This document shows, piece after piece, positions 55,883 to 64,000 of a stretch of 64,000 nt of DNA. The stretch covers positions 1,260,001 through 1,324,000 of the forward strand of contig NZ_CP019704.1 in NCBI RefSeq assembly GCF_002005425.1, given 5' to 3'. Source of the stretch: Polaribacter sp. BM10. GTDB taxonomy: Bacteria; Bacteroidota; Bacteroidia; Flavobacteriales; Flavobacteriaceae. Position 1 is the stretch's first letter. Each line of letters begins with the position of its first letter. The notes under the pieces were generated by a model. That model saw only the letters and a list, made by a program, of their open reading frames with translations, was not told where the DNA came from and searched no databases. The translations under genes were made by a program, and so were the position numbers.

Positions 55883-56665
55883 ATGAAAAAAACAGCATTA
55901 ATTACAGGAGCAAGTAGCGGAATCGGAAAAGAATTTGCAAAAATTCATGCAAAAACTGGTGGCAATTTAGTTATTGTTGCCAGAAGTAAAGACAAACTAT
56001 TAGCTTTAAAAGAAGCGTTAGAAAAAGAATATAAAATTCATGTATCTGTTATAGAGAAAGATTTAACAGAAAAAGATGCAGCAAAAGAGGTTTTTAATTT
56101 TGTAAAGTATAGCAAAATAGAAATCGACTATTTAATTAACAATGCGGGTTTTGGTGGAATTGGTAAATTTTATGAAAGAAAGTTAGAAGAAGACCTAAAC
56201 ATGATTCAATTAAACGTTGTTGCGCTTACAGCATTAACAAGATTGTTTTTACCAACTTTTGTAGAAAAAAATAGTGGTAAAATATTAAATGTATCTTCTA
56301 CTGCTAGTTTAATGGCAGGTCCTATGCAAGCTGTTTATTTTGCTACAAAGGCATATGTAACTTCGTTTAGCAATGCTATTGCAGAAGAATTATCTGAAAC
56401 AAATGTAACTGTTACAACACTAATGCCAGGTGCAACAGAAACCGATTTTGGTAAAACTTCTGGTATGGATAAAACTTCTTTATTTAAAAGTACTGCAGAT
56501 GCTAACACGGTAGCTAAAGATGGTTATAATGCAATGCTTAATGGCGATTTAGATGTTATTTCTGGCGTTAGTTTATCTCAAAAGCTAATGCTTAAAGCAA
56601 TACCAATTACTCCAAAAAAGATATTATTAAAACAAGTAAAAAAAATGCAAGACCCTAATCCATAA
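55883..56665 (+). CDS. Short-chain dehydrogenase/reductase
   Basis: A 260-residue SDR. Nucleotide motif TGASSGIG (residues about 8-15), structural INNAG (about 84-90), and the catalytic Ser/Tyr/Lys in VSSTASLMAGPMQAVYFATKAYV (Y-F-A-T-K). The ATG is used because an earlier TTG (55862) would add seven unrelated residues. It resembles DltE/YqjQ-like oxidoreductases; substrate unknown. Confidence 0.92.
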   Translation: MKKTALITGASSGIGKEFAKIHAKTGGNLVIVARSKDKLLALKEALEKEYKIHVSVIEKDLTEKDAAKEVFNFVKYSKIEIDYLINNAGFGGIGKFYERKLEEDLNMIQLNVVALTALTRLFLPTFVEKNSGKILNVSSTASLMAGPMQAVYFATKAYVTSFSNAIAEELSETNVTVTTLMPGATETDFGKTSGMDKTSLFKSTADANTVAKDGYNAMLNGDLDVISGVSLSQKLMLKAIPITPKKILLKQVKKMQDPNP

Positions 56666-56690
56666 TTCCCTGTAAACTATTTACAACTGA

Positions 56691-56735
56691 AAACAACTAT
56701 GTTATTTTTAAAAAAATGAGATAGTTGTTTTTTTA
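56691..56735 (+). terminator. Terminator of the SDR gene
   Basis: AAACAACTAT (56691-56700) pairs with ATAGTTGTTT (56721-56730), with an AT-rich inner region, then TTTT. Confidence 0.8.
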
Positions 56736-56741
56736 TCAACT

Positions 56742-56764
56742 ATATTAATCGTAATATTGCAATA
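56742..56764. promoter_or_regulatory. Candidate ArsR operator
   Basis: Two overlapping inverted repeats directly before the arsR gene: ATATTA/TAATAT (56742-56757) and the perfect palindrome TATTGCAATA (56755-56764), which ends 11 bp before the ATG. The place and dyad symmetry are typical of ArsR-family operators; no binding is shown. Confidence 0.45.
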
Positions 56765-56775
56765 AACAAATACGA

Positions 56776-57102
56776 ATGGGATTAACAAAGTCAGAAATCT
56801 TTACAGCGCAACAAAATGAAATTGCGGCAATAGCAAAAGTACTAGGGCACCCTGCAAGAATTGCTATTTTAGAACATATAATAAAACTAAACACTTGTGT
56901 TTGCGGAGATTTAGTAAAAGAAATAGGACTTGCACAACCTACAATTTCACAACATTTAAAAGAATTGAAAAAAGTAGGTATTATAAAAGGTACTATAGAA
57001 GGCACAAGCGTTTGCTATTGCATAAATGAAGATAACTGGAATAGAATTACGACCATATTAAATCAATTTTTAAATAAAACACCAACAAACAACTGTTGTT
57101 AA
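56776..57102 (+). CDS. ArsR-family metalloregulator
   Basis: A 108-residue winged-helix repressor. Metal-site-like CVCGDLVKEIGLAQPTISQHLKELKKVGIIKG (about 37-69; the two Cys are one residue apart) is the ArsR DNA-binding helix region. The C-terminus ends TNNCC. It probably releases DNA on binding As(III) or a similar thiophilic metal. It leads the three-gene cassette; the dyad at 56742-56764 may be its operator. Confidence 0.9.
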   Translation: MGLTKSEIFTAQQNEIAAIAKVLGHPARIAILEHIIKLNTCVCGDLVKEIGLAQPTISQHLKELKKVGIIKGTIEGTSVCYCINEDNWNRITTILNQFLNKTPTNNCC

Positions 57103-57113
57103 TTTTTAGTCTA

Positions 57114-57737
57114 ATGGAAAAAAAAGTGTACGAAAAAATAGAAAAAACTATTTTAAACCTAGATGTAGAAACTATTTCTAATGATAGAAAAGAAGTTTTA
57201 CAACCGCTAATAGATTTTGTACAAAGTAAAGTTACAAGCAACAAAGATGCTAATATTAACTTTATATGTACACACAATTCTAGAAGAAGCCATTTAACTC
57301 AAATATGGGCACAAACAATTGCCAACTATTTTGATTTCAAAAATGTTATAACTTATTCTGGTGGTACAGAAGCTACTGCAATGTTTCCTATGGTTGCCGA
57401 GACTTTAAAAAATACAGGTTTTGAAATTTTAGAATTGTCTGAAAGTAAAAACCCTGTTTATGCAATAAAGTTTAACGACAACACAAACCCTATAATTGGT
57501 TTTTCTAAAAAATACGATGCTAAATTTAATCCTGCATCTGGTTTTGCCGCAATTATGACGTGTTCTCAAGCAGATGGTGGTTGTCCTTTTATTGCAGGTG
57601 CAGAAAAAAGAATACCAATTACTTATGACGATCCTAAAATGTTTGACAATACACCTCAACAAGCAGAAAAATACCAAGAAAGAAGTTTACAAATAGCTAC
57701 AGAAATGTATTTTATATTTTCTAACATAAAAAAATAA
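57114..57737 (+). CDS. ArsC-like LMW-phosphatase-fold arsenate reductase
   Basis: A 207-residue protein, longer than usual LMW phosphatases. The active-site CX5R loop is FICTHNSRRSHLTQIWAQ (near residue 58), with the N-terminal 50 residues forming a helical extension. Relatives next to ArsR are annotated as arsenate reductase or 'protein-tyrosine-phosphatase'. Reduces arsenate to arsenite or acts as a phosphatase. Started at the ATG 11 bases after the arsR stop. Confidence 0.85.
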   Translation: MEKKVYEKIEKTILNLDVETISNDRKEVLQPLIDFVQSKVTSNKDANINFICTHNSRRSHLTQIWAQTIANYFDFKNVITYSGGTEATAMFPMVAETLKNTGFEILELSESKNPVYAIKFNDNTNPIIGFSKKYDAKFNPASGFAAIMTCSQADGGCPFIAGAEKRIPITYDDPKMFDNTPQQAEKYQERSLQIATEMYFIFSNIKK

Positions 57738-57741
57738 TCTT

Positions 57742-58215
57742 ATGAAATTATCAGAAATTAAAAAGCACTTAAAAAGTTTAGATAAAATAGGTTTTCAATT
57801 ACCAAACGGAGAGTTGGTAGCAAGTCATTTTCATGTTACAGAAGTTGGTAAAATTACCAAAGATTTTATTGATTGTGGTGGCAAGGTTAGAAATGAAACA
57901 GTTATCAATTTTCAATTATGGGAAGAAAATGATTACGACCATCGATTGCATCCAGAAAAACTGATAAATATTATTGAGTTATCAGAAAAAAAGTTTCAGT
58001 TTGATGATTTAGAAATCGAAGTAGAATATCAAGGTAAAGAAACCATTGGTAAATACGGATTGGATTTTGACGGAACAAACTTTTTATTAACTTCTAAAGT
58101 TACAGCTTGTTTGGCCTTAGATGCTTGCGGAATAACACCTTCGAAACCGAAATTGCAATTTTCTGAATTAAATAGCGGTGCAACTAGTTGCAACCCTAAC
58201 TCTGGTTGTTGTTAA
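57742..58215 (+). CDS. DUF6428 protein
   Basis: A 157-residue protein of the DUF6428 family, which in Bacteroidota accompanies ArsR and ArsC-like genes. Recognisable: GFQLPNGELVASHFHVTEVG at the start and NFQLWEENDYDHRLHPEKL. The C-terminus is CNPNSGCC. Cys pairs at the end suggest a thiol role in binding arsenite, but this is inference. Four bases after the ArsC-like stop. Confidence 0.85.
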   Translation: MKLSEIKKHLKSLDKIGFQLPNGELVASHFHVTEVGKITKDFIDCGGKVRNETVINFQLWEENDYDHRLHPEKLINIIELSEKKFQFDDLEIEVEYQGKETIGKYGLDFDGTNFLLTSKVTACLALDACGITPSKPKLQFSELNSGATSCNPNSGCC

Positions 58216-58239
58216 GCAACAATTAATTATAAAAAGCAA

Positions 58240-58274
58240 AAAACTGTTATCTACCATAGATAACAGTTTTTTTT
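58240..58274. terminator. Bidirectional terminator
   Basis: AAAACTGTTATCTA / TAGATAACAGTTTT, a 14-bp perfect stem with a CCA loop, T8 on the plus strand; ends the ars cassette and the convergent RluD gene. Confidence 0.92.
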
Positions 58275-58289
58275 ATATCATGATTACAA

Positions 58290-59381
58290 TTATAACAAAT
58301 CGTCTGAATCTACATCTTTAGAGTTTTCAGAATACGTTCTCCATTTTTCTAAACACTCTGTAATATCTTTAGGTATTTCAGAATTAAACTGCATAAACTC
58401 ACCCGTTGTTGGGTGCGTAAAACCTAAGGTTTTTGCATGTAATGCTTGTCTTGGCAATACCTGAAAACAGTTATTTACAAATTGCTTGTATTTTGTAAAG
58501 GTGGTTCCTTTTAAAATAGCATCTCCGCCGTAACGTTCGTCGTTAAAAAGTGTATGCCCAATATGTTTAAAATGCGCTCTAATTTGATGCGTTCTACCTG
58601 TTTCTAATTTGCATTGCACCAATGTTACGTATGTTAGTCTTTCTAAAACTTTAAAATGTGTAACAGCATGTTTACCAAATTCTCCATCAGGAAAAACAGC
58701 CATTTGCAATCGGTTTTTTAAACTTCTACCAATATTACCTTCAATTCTTCCTTCATCTTCATCTATATTACCCCAAACTAAGGCATAATATAAACGTTCT
58801 GTTGTTCTGTCATAAAATTGTTTAGACAAATGCGCCATCGCAAATTCTGTCTTTGCAACAACCAACAAACCACTAGTATCTTTATCTATTCGATGCACCA
58901 AACCTGGTCTTTCGTTAGAATTGGTTGGTAAATTTTCTATATGATGAATTAGACCGTTTACCAAAGTACCAGAATAATTACCGTGACCAGGATGCACAAC
59001 CATACCTGCGGGTTTGTTTACCACAATAACAGCATCATCTTCATACACAATATCGATAGGAATGTCTTCTGCTACCAAAAGATTTTCTGCAGGCGGATAC
59101 GCCAACACAACACGAACTACATCGTGTGGTTTTACTTTATGATTCGATTTTACAGCAACATCATTTACCAAAACATTACCTGCTTTTGCCGCTTGTTGTA
59201 CTTTGTTACGTGTAGCATTTTCAATAAAATTCATTAAAAACTTATCTACTCTTAAAGGTACTTGCCCTTCACTAGCAGTAAACCTATGGTGCTCGTACAA
59301 CTCTTCTTTTTCTAAATCTTGATTTTGATTTTCTTGCAAACCGATTTTCTTTATTTCTAATTTATTACTTACTACTCGCAA
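58290..59381 (-). CDS. RluD-family 23S rRNA pseudouridine synthase
   Basis: Isomerises uridines in 23S rRNA (RluD class, residues 1911, 1915, 1917 in E. coli). The 363 residues start at TTG and comprise an S4 RNA-binding domain (LRVDKFLMNFIENATRNKVQQ) and the catalytic domain with GLVHRIDKDTSGLLVVAK (catalytic Asp in RIDKDTSG) and LETGRTHQIRAHF. The first 30 residues (EELYEHHRF) precede the S4 domain. The class is clear; exact rRNA target is inferred. Confidence 0.93.
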   Translation of the reverse strand: MRVVSNKLEIKKIGLQENQNQDLEKEELYEHHRFTASEGQVPLRVDKFLMNFIENATRNKVQQAAKAGNVLVNDVAVKSNHKVKPHDVVRVVLAYPPAENLLVAEDIPIDIVYEDDAVIVVNKPAGMVVHPGHGNYSGTLVNGLIHHIENLPTNSNERPGLVHRIDKDTSGLLVVAKTEFAMAHLSKQFYDRTTERLYYALVWGNIDEDEGRIEGNIGRSLKNRLQMAVFPDGEFGKHAVTHFKVLERLTYVTLVQCKLETGRTHQIRAHFKHIGHTLFNDERYGGDAILKGTTFTKYKQFVNNCFQVLPRQALHAKTLGFTHPTTGEFMQFNSEIPKDITECLEKWRTYSENSKDVDSDDLL

Positions 59382-59400
59382 TACAACAATAAAAAGTAAA

Positions 59401-59958
59401 TTAATTACCGTTACCGTCTCCTAACACTAAATCTACAATAGAGTTTAAAGGCAGTTTATCGCCTTCATTTAAAACTTTTCCTTTGTAGCGCAAACCTCTA
59501 ACAACATCTTTACCAATATCGTTTACATACGTGTAGTTTGTACCAACAATTAAGCCCATTGCTCTTAATTGAGAAGATGCTTGTCTTTTGGTTCTTCCGT
59601 TTAAATTCTGAATAGTAACATCTCTGTATTTAGACGGATTTAACGTTAAATAGATTTTACGCTTTTCTTTTACAAAATCGCCTGCTAAAGGTGTTTGTTC
59701 GATTACAGATTTTTTTGGATAATCTGGATTAAAGCTAGCACTATCTATAATTTTATAAGTTAAATCTAATTCGGTTAACTTTCTTTCTACCTCTTCTAAA
59801 GAGAGTTTTTTCAAATCTGGAACCTGTATTTTTTGGTTATGATTGGTGGTAACACCTAACCAAAATTTTAGTGCAAAAACAAACACCAATAAACCGATAA
59901 CTACAATAGCTATTTGTACAAAAAAAGTTTTACTTTTTAAAAACTGAATTAAACTCAT
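59401..59958 (-). CDS. PASTA-domain membrane protein
   Basis: A 185-residue protein with one N-terminal membrane segment (about 12-34) and two to three PASTA-type repeats (VPDLKKLSLEEVERKL...KKSVIEQTPLAGDFVKEKRKIYLTL and RDVTIQNLNGRTKRQASSQL). PASTA modules bind peptidoglycan stem peptides. Started at the ATG giving SLIQFLKSKTF; a few in-frame Met codons lie just upstream. It precedes rluD in the same direction and is divergent from ddl, so a cell-wall context is plausible. Confidence 0.88.
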   Translation of the reverse strand: MSLIQFLKSKTFFVQIAIVVIGLLVFVFALKFWLGVTTNHNQKIQVPDLKKLSLEEVERKLTELDLTYKIIDSASFNPDYPKKSVIEQTPLAGDFVKEKRKIYLTLNPSKYRDVTIQNLNGRTKRQASSQLRAMGLIVGTNYTYVNDIGKDVVRGLRYKGKVLNEGDKLPLNSIVDLVLGDGNGN

Positions 59959-60049
59959 AATCATTTTTTTAATCACGCAAAGATATAAAAACTAAACGTT
60001 GCTATTTCTATTTATATTTTGATAAATTTGTTTTATTATTTTTTATAAA

Positions 60050-61027
60050 ATGAAGCAAAATATTGCCATAGTAATGGGTGGTTATTCATCTGAAGTTCAC
60101 ATTTCTTTAAAAAGCGGAAATGTAGTTTATAACCATCTAAATAAAGACAAGTACAATGTCTATAGAGTCCTTATTTTAAAAGAAAAATGGGTTGTATTAG
60201 ATCATAATGACAAAGAATATCCAATAGAAAAAAACGATTTTTCTTTTACTTATAACAATGCAAAAGTTACTTTTAATTGTGTTTTTAATGCCATACATGG
60301 TGCTCCCGGAGAAAACGGACAACTGTTAGCGTATTTCAACCTTATCAATATAAAGCACACCTCTGCCCCATTTTATCAAATGGCTTTAACTTTTAATAAA
60401 AGAGATACGTTAAGTGCGGTAAAAGCTTATGGTATTCAAACAGCAACATCTATTTACATCAATAAAGGCGACATTATAGATATCGACGCTATTGTAAAAA
60501 AAGTTGGTTTGCCTTGTTTTATCAAACCAAACAACGCCGGTTCTAGCTACGGTATTTCTAAAGCGCATACAAAAGAGGCAATTTTACCTGCCATAGAAAC
60601 TGCTTTTAAAGAAGATTCAGAAATTTTAATCGAGTCTTTTTTAGATGGTACAGAAGTTTCTGTTGGTGTTATTCAATTCCAAGGTAAAGTTAAAGTGTTA
60701 CCAATTACAGAGATTGTTTCTGAAAACGATTTTTTCGATTATGAAGCAAAGTACGAAGGCAAGTCGCAAGAGATTACGCCGGCAAGAATTTCTTCTATAC
60801 AAGAAGCAAAAGTAATAGCAGTTGCCAAAAAAGTATATACCATTTTAAACATGCGTGGTTTTTCTAGATCTGAATACATTTTTGTAAACGACGAACCTTA
60901 CTTTTTAGAAATGAATACTGTACCAGGATTAACAGAAGAAAGCATATTACCACAACAAGCACAAGCTGCAGGCATTACTTTAGCTGCATTATTTGACAAT
61001 GCCATAACTACTGCTTTAAATAACTAA
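60050..61027 (+). CDS. ddl: D-alanine--D-alanine ligase
   Basis: ATP-grasp ligase making the D-Ala-D-Ala dipeptide for peptidoglycan. The 325-residue protein has the N-terminal VMGGYSSEVHISLKSG, NAIHGAPGENGQL, the KPNNAGSSYGISKAH ATP loop, and the final FLEMNTVPGLTEESI. Complete and of normal length. Divergent from the PASTA gene and upstream of coaD. Confidence 0.95.
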   Translation: MKQNIAIVMGGYSSEVHISLKSGNVVYNHLNKDKYNVYRVLILKEKWVVLDHNDKEYPIEKNDFSFTYNNAKVTFNCVFNAIHGAPGENGQLLAYFNLINIKHTSAPFYQMALTFNKRDTLSAVKAYGIQTATSIYINKGDIIDIDAIVKKVGLPCFIKPNNAGSSYGISKAHTKEAILPAIETAFKEDSEILIESFLDGTEVSVGVIQFQGKVKVLPITEIVSENDFFDYEAKYEGKSQEITPARISSIQEAKVIAVAKKVYTILNMRGFSRSEYIFVNDEPYFLEMNTVPGLTEESILPQQAQAAGITLAALFDNAITTALNN

Positions 61028-61069
61028 AAAATGCCGCAGTTATACTGTTGCTAATTTAAAATATTAAAG

Positions 61070-61528
61070 ATGAAAAGAGCAATTTTTCCGGGATCTTTTG
61101 ACCCAATTACACTAGGCCATTTCGATATTATCGAAAGAGGTGTTACCCTTTTTGATGAATTGATTATTGCCATTGGTGTAAATGCCGATAAAAAATATAT
61201 GTTTTCGTTAGAAGAACGTAAAAACTTTATTGAAGAATGTTTTAAAGACAATCCAAAAATAAAAGTGGTGACCTATAAAGGTTTAACAGTCGATTTTTGC
61301 GAGCAAAATGATGTTGATTTTATATTAAGAGGTTTAAGAAATCCGGCAGATTTCGAATTCGAAAAAGCCATTGCACACACTAATAGAAATTTAGCGGCTA
61401 TAGAAACAGTGTTTTTATTAACTGCGGCCAGTACTTCTTATATTTCTTCTTCTATTGTAAGAGATGTAATTAGAAATAATGGTGATTACACCAAATTAGT
61501 TCCGAAACCTGTTAGAGTAAAACAATAA
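61070..61528 (+). CDS. coaD: Phosphopantetheine adenylyltransferase
   Basis: Transfers AMP to 4'-phosphopantetheine in coenzyme A synthesis. The 152-residue protein has the nucleotidyltransferase motif GSFDPITLGHFDIIERG (TxGH), LRGLRNPADFEFE, and the C-terminal ISSS-type YISSSIVRDVIR. Complete. It lies 42 bp after ddl. Confidence 0.96.
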   Translation: MKRAIFPGSFDPITLGHFDIIERGVTLFDELIIAIGVNADKKYMFSLEERKNFIEECFKDNPKIKVVTYKGLTVDFCEQNDVDFILRGLRNPADFEFEKAIAHTNRNLAAIETVFLLTAASTSYISSSIVRDVIRNNGDYTKLVPKPVRVKQ

Positions 61529-61534
61529 ATTACC

Positions 61535-63280
61535 ATGAAAAAACTACTACTATTTGCCTTAACTCTTTTTATAATTTCTTGTAATAAAGATGCAAAAGAC
61601 ACCATCGATTTTACAACACAATTTGAAAAATCGAAAGGTAAAGAAACACCAGAATACAAAGATATTATTACGTATTATGAAAATTTAGCAGAAGCTTATT
61701 CAGAAATCTCTGTATTTACCTTCGGACAAACGGATGCTGGCGAGCCATTACATTTAGTTACTTACAACAGAGAGGGTGTTTATAATATTGATGAAATTAC
61801 CAATTCTTCGAAAAATAGAATCCTGATAAATAACGGAATTCATCCAGGAGAATCAGACGGAATTGATGCGTCGATGATGCTTTTAAGAGACATCGTTCAA
61901 AATGATTCTTTACAAGAAAAATACAAAAACACTTTAATTGCAGTAATACCTGTGTATAATGTTGGGGGTTCTTTAAATAGAAATTCGCATACAAGAACCA
62001 ATCAAAACGGCCCGTTAGAATATGGTTTTAGAGGCAATGCAAGAAACTTCGATTTAAATAGAGACTTTATAAAACAAGACACTAAAAATACGGCAGCTTT
62101 TGCAGAAATTTTTCATGCAGTACAGCCAGATGTTTTTATAGACAATCATGTTAGCAACGGTGCAGACTATCAATATGCAATTACTCATTTATTTACACAG
62201 CACAATAAATTGGGCGGCAAATTAGGTAGTTTTTTAGAAACGACCATGAGGCCAGAAATAGAACAATCTTTAGAAGATAAAAACATTATTATTACACCGT
62301 ATGTAAATGTTTGGGGCAATACGCCAGAGGCAGGTTTTTCACAATTTTTCGATTCACCACGATATTCTACAGGTTACACTACTTTGTTTAACACTTTGGG
62401 CTTAATGGTAGAAACACATATGTTAAAACCTTATAAAATTAGAGTAGAACAAACTTATGCACTTATGCTTTCTGCTTTTGATTTTACAGAAAAAAATTCA
62501 GAAAAAATTAAAGAATTAAGAGCAAAAGCACTCGAAGAAATTCTTGCTAAGAAAAAATACCCAATTGCATTTGCTGTTGATAACACCAAACCCACAACAC
62601 TTAATTTTAAAGGGTATGAAGCTAGTTATATAGACAGTAAAGTTACAACTGGCAAAAGGTTGTTTTACGATACTTCAAAACCATTTGAAAAAGAAACCAA
62701 CTACTACAACAATTTTAACATCAAAAAAGAAATCAACATACCAAATGCCTACATTTTAAAACAAGGTTGGCATAAAGTTGTAGAACGATTAGATAATAAT
62801 GCCATTGCATATACTCGTTTTAAAAACGACACTACAATTACTGTAGAGGTTTCTCATATTAAAGATTATAAAACTAGAAGTGCTGCATACGAAGGGCACT
62901 ATTTACATTATGGTACAGAAACTGTAAAAACAACAAAAGAAGTTGCATTTATGGCAGGTGATTTGTTGATTCCTACAAATCAAAACGGACTTAGATATCT
63001 TATAGAAACTTTAGAAGCAGAGGCTACAGATTCATTTTTTAATTGGAATTTCTTTGATACTATTTTACAGAAAAAAGAAGGCTATTCTGCATATGTTTTT
63101 GAGGATATTGCCGAACAATACCTTTCTGAAAACCCTGAATTAAAAATTGCTTTGACAGAAAAGATTAAAAATGATGCCAATTTTGCGAAAAACCCAAGAG
63201 CACAATTAGATTTTGTGTACAAACAAACGCCACATTACGAGCCTGCACATTTATTACTGCCAGTTTATAAATTGTATTAA
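61535..63280 (+). CDS. M14-family zinc metallocarboxypeptidase, exported lipoprotein-like
   Basis: A 581-residue secreted peptidase: signal with lipobox FIISC (Cys16). The peptidase M14 domain has zinc ligands in NNGIHPGESDGIDA (His, Glu) and FIDNHVSNGADY (His), with the catalytic Glu probably in MVETHML. Remaining parts are beta-rich. Typical of Bacteroidota secreted carboxypeptidases; substrate unknown. Six bases after coaD, so cotranscribed. Confidence 0.9.
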   Translation: MKKLLLFALTLFIISCNKDAKDTIDFTTQFEKSKGKETPEYKDIITYYENLAEAYSEISVFTFGQTDAGEPLHLVTYNREGVYNIDEITNSSKNRILINNGIHPGESDGIDASMMLLRDIVQNDSLQEKYKNTLIAVIPVYNVGGSLNRNSHTRTNQNGPLEYGFRGNARNFDLNRDFIKQDTKNTAAFAEIFHAVQPDVFIDNHVSNGADYQYAITHLFTQHNKLGGKLGSFLETTMRPEIEQSLEDKNIIITPYVNVWGNTPEAGFSQFFDSPRYSTGYTTLFNTLGLMVETHMLKPYKIRVEQTYALMLSAFDFTEKNSEKIKELRAKALEEILAKKKYPIAFAVDNTKPTTLNFKGYEASYIDSKVTTGKRLFYDTSKPFEKETNYYNNFNIKKEINIPNAYILKQGWHKVVERLDNNAIAYTRFKNDTTITVEVSHIKDYKTRSAAYEGHYLHYGTETVKTTKEVAFMAGDLLIPTNQNGLRYLIETLEAEATDSFFNWNFFDTILQKKEGYSAYVFEDIAEQYLSENPELKIALTEKIKNDANFAKNPRAQLDFVYKQTPHYEPAHLLLPVYKLY

Positions 63281-63344
63281 ACTTTTTACAAAGCTATACT
63301 TATACGCTTTAAAAGATACTACCCTATTAAAATAAACAACATCA

Positions 63345-63389
63345 ATAGATTTGTAAAAGCTTTAAACAGCGATTACAAATCTATTTTTG
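63345..63389 (+). terminator. Terminator after the M14 peptidase
   Basis: ATAGATTTGTAA (63345-63356) and TTACAAATCTAT (63373-63384) form a perfect 12-bp stem, followed by TTTTTG. Confidence 0.8.
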
Positions 63390-63521
63390 TAATAGACAAA
63401 CAATGGTTTTGCTTTTAATTAGCCCATAAACTCTTGCTTTACACTACATAAAAACCCATCACTTAAAATTAGCAACAAACTCTTTTTTATTTGTAACTTG
63501 TAGACTTTAAAACGTCTATAA

Positions 63522-63989
63522 GTGAATACAAATTTATCTATCAACGGAAAAACATATACCATAAATGCACAAGAAGACATGCCACTTCTTTGGGCAATTC
63601 GAGACATTGTTGGCTTAACAGGTACTAAGTTTGGTTGCGGTGTTAGCCAATGCGGTGCTTGTTCTGTATTATTAGACGGTAAATTAACCAAATCTTGCAG
63701 TGTACCGGTTTCTTACGCTCTAGACAAGCAAGTGTTTACAATCGAAGGAAGTTCTAAAAATTTAGAAATTTTAAGACAAACTTGGTCAGAAATTAATGTA
63801 CCACAATGTGGTTATTGTCAGTCTGGGCAATTAATTGCAGCCACTGCTCTACTAGACACTGTGGCAAACCCAACAGACCAAGATATAGACAAAGCCATGA
63901 GTAATAATATTTGCAGGTGTGGTACTTATACTCGTATTAGAAAAGCAATTCACGAAGCAGTAGCCCTTAAAAACAAAACAGATGAGTAA
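63522..63989 (+). CDS. (2Fe-2S) subunit of a molybdenum hydroxylase
   Basis: A 155-residue ferredoxin-like small subunit of the xanthine dehydrogenase family (IorA/CoxS type), passing electrons from the molybdenum subunit. It starts at GTG. The plant-type [2Fe-2S] Cys set is CGVSQCGACSVLLDG and the second Cys set is PQCGYCQSGQ...NNICRCGTY. All eight cysteines are present. The large molybdenum-binding subunit begins eight bases inside its end and runs off the window. Confidence 0.93.
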   Translation: MNTNLSINGKTYTINAQEDMPLLWAIRDIVGLTGTKFGCGVSQCGACSVLLDGKLTKSCSVPVSYALDKQVFTIEGSSKNLEILRQTWSEINVPQCGYCQSGQLIAATALLDTVANPTDQDIDKAMSNNICRCGTYTRIRKAIHEAVALKNKTDE

Positions 63990-64000
63990 CATACAAAAAA
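63982..64000 (+). CDS. Molybdenum hydroxylase large subunit, start only (partial)
   Basis: An ATG eight bases before the end of the small-subunit gene opens a frame reading MSNIQK to the window edge. Only six codons are visible, so identity is inferred from the usual small-large gene order (isoquinoline 1-oxidoreductase-like, molybdopterin-binding). Confidence 0.45.

Overview
The window comes from the chromosome of a low-GC Bacteroidota, almost certainly a Flavobacteriaceae (Polaribacter- or Tenacibaculum-like; genus not provable from this sequence alone). Supporting signs are AT-rich coding sequence, the flavobacterial -7 promoter box TAnnTTTG before many genes, near absence of Shine-Dalgarno sequences although the 16S 3' end keeps an intact anti-SD, and family-typical proteins: a type IX secretion (T9SS) sorting domain, GLPGLI, DUF4294, DUF2490, DUF4369, and the PadR/PspC/DUF2807 cassette. 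No phage, insertion sequence, integrase or CRISPR array was seen. Almost everything is core chromosome.

Layout. 1-2285: 5' part of a minus-strand rRNA operon (16S, tRNA-Ile, tRNA-Ala, start of 23S), with three promoter-like boxes at 2531-2785 and a probable structured RNA at 3031-3190. 3201-9789: DUF4294, DNA ligase ligA, a DsrC/TusE-like protein with an atypical C-terminus, a second structured RNA element, long-form GAPDH and a DegQ/HtrA protease. 9929-13871: dapF, an acetyltransferase, mltG, a DUF2279 protein and a lysozyme-like protein with no ordinary start codon. 13878-16528: RsmI-like methylase, LMW tyrosine phosphatase, dnaA. 16702-20681: thioesterase, YigZ, EamA transporter, HAD phosphatase, ribD (again without an ordinary start codon) and an LEA2-type lipoprotein. 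20733-26646: acetyltransferase, cardiolipin synthase, prmC, a FAD oxidoreductase and a secreted protein built of four TonB_C-like modules. 26738-28990: retropepsin-like protease, RimK glutamate ligase and aspartoacylase-like hydrolase in one overlapping operon. 29034-31064: two thioredoxin-fold proteins and an S1/P1 nuclease.

31186-34056 is a compact accessory-looking operon: SPFH membrane protein, glycine-zipper miniprotein, DUF4177 protein, membrane protein, alpha/beta hydrolase and a ribbon-helix-helix (Arc-type) regulator. It is preceded by a repeated 9-bp motif that may be an operator. 34174-40062: large sortilin/BNR protein, DUF2490, DUF819 and DUF4369 proteins. 40973-44257: the DUF4870-PadR-PspC-DUF2807 envelope-stress-like cassette. 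46228-49332: pyrR, pyrB, a small STAS-like protein, a protein that is only a T9SS sorting domain, and RNase Z. 50055-56665: GLPGLI, FabH, HtpG, zinc metallopeptidase, acetyltransferase and SDR. 56776-58215: a small arsenic-type cassette (ArsR, ArsC-like phosphatase, DUF6428). 58290-64000: RluD, PASTA protein, Ddl, CoaD, a secreted M14 peptidase, and the [2Fe-2S] subunit of a molybdenum hydroxylase whose large subunit begins at the window edge.

The most interesting points are the two structured RNA candidates, two genes (ribD and the lysozyme-like gene) whose reading frames contain no ATG/GTG/TTG at the expected start, the SPFH-RHH operon with its candidate operator, matching C-terminal Cys-Cys tails in ArsR and DUF6428, the TTTGCAAAATG promoter/start fusions that predict leaderless mRNAs, and the cargo-less T9SS sorting-domain protein. 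None is proven here to be a new system.
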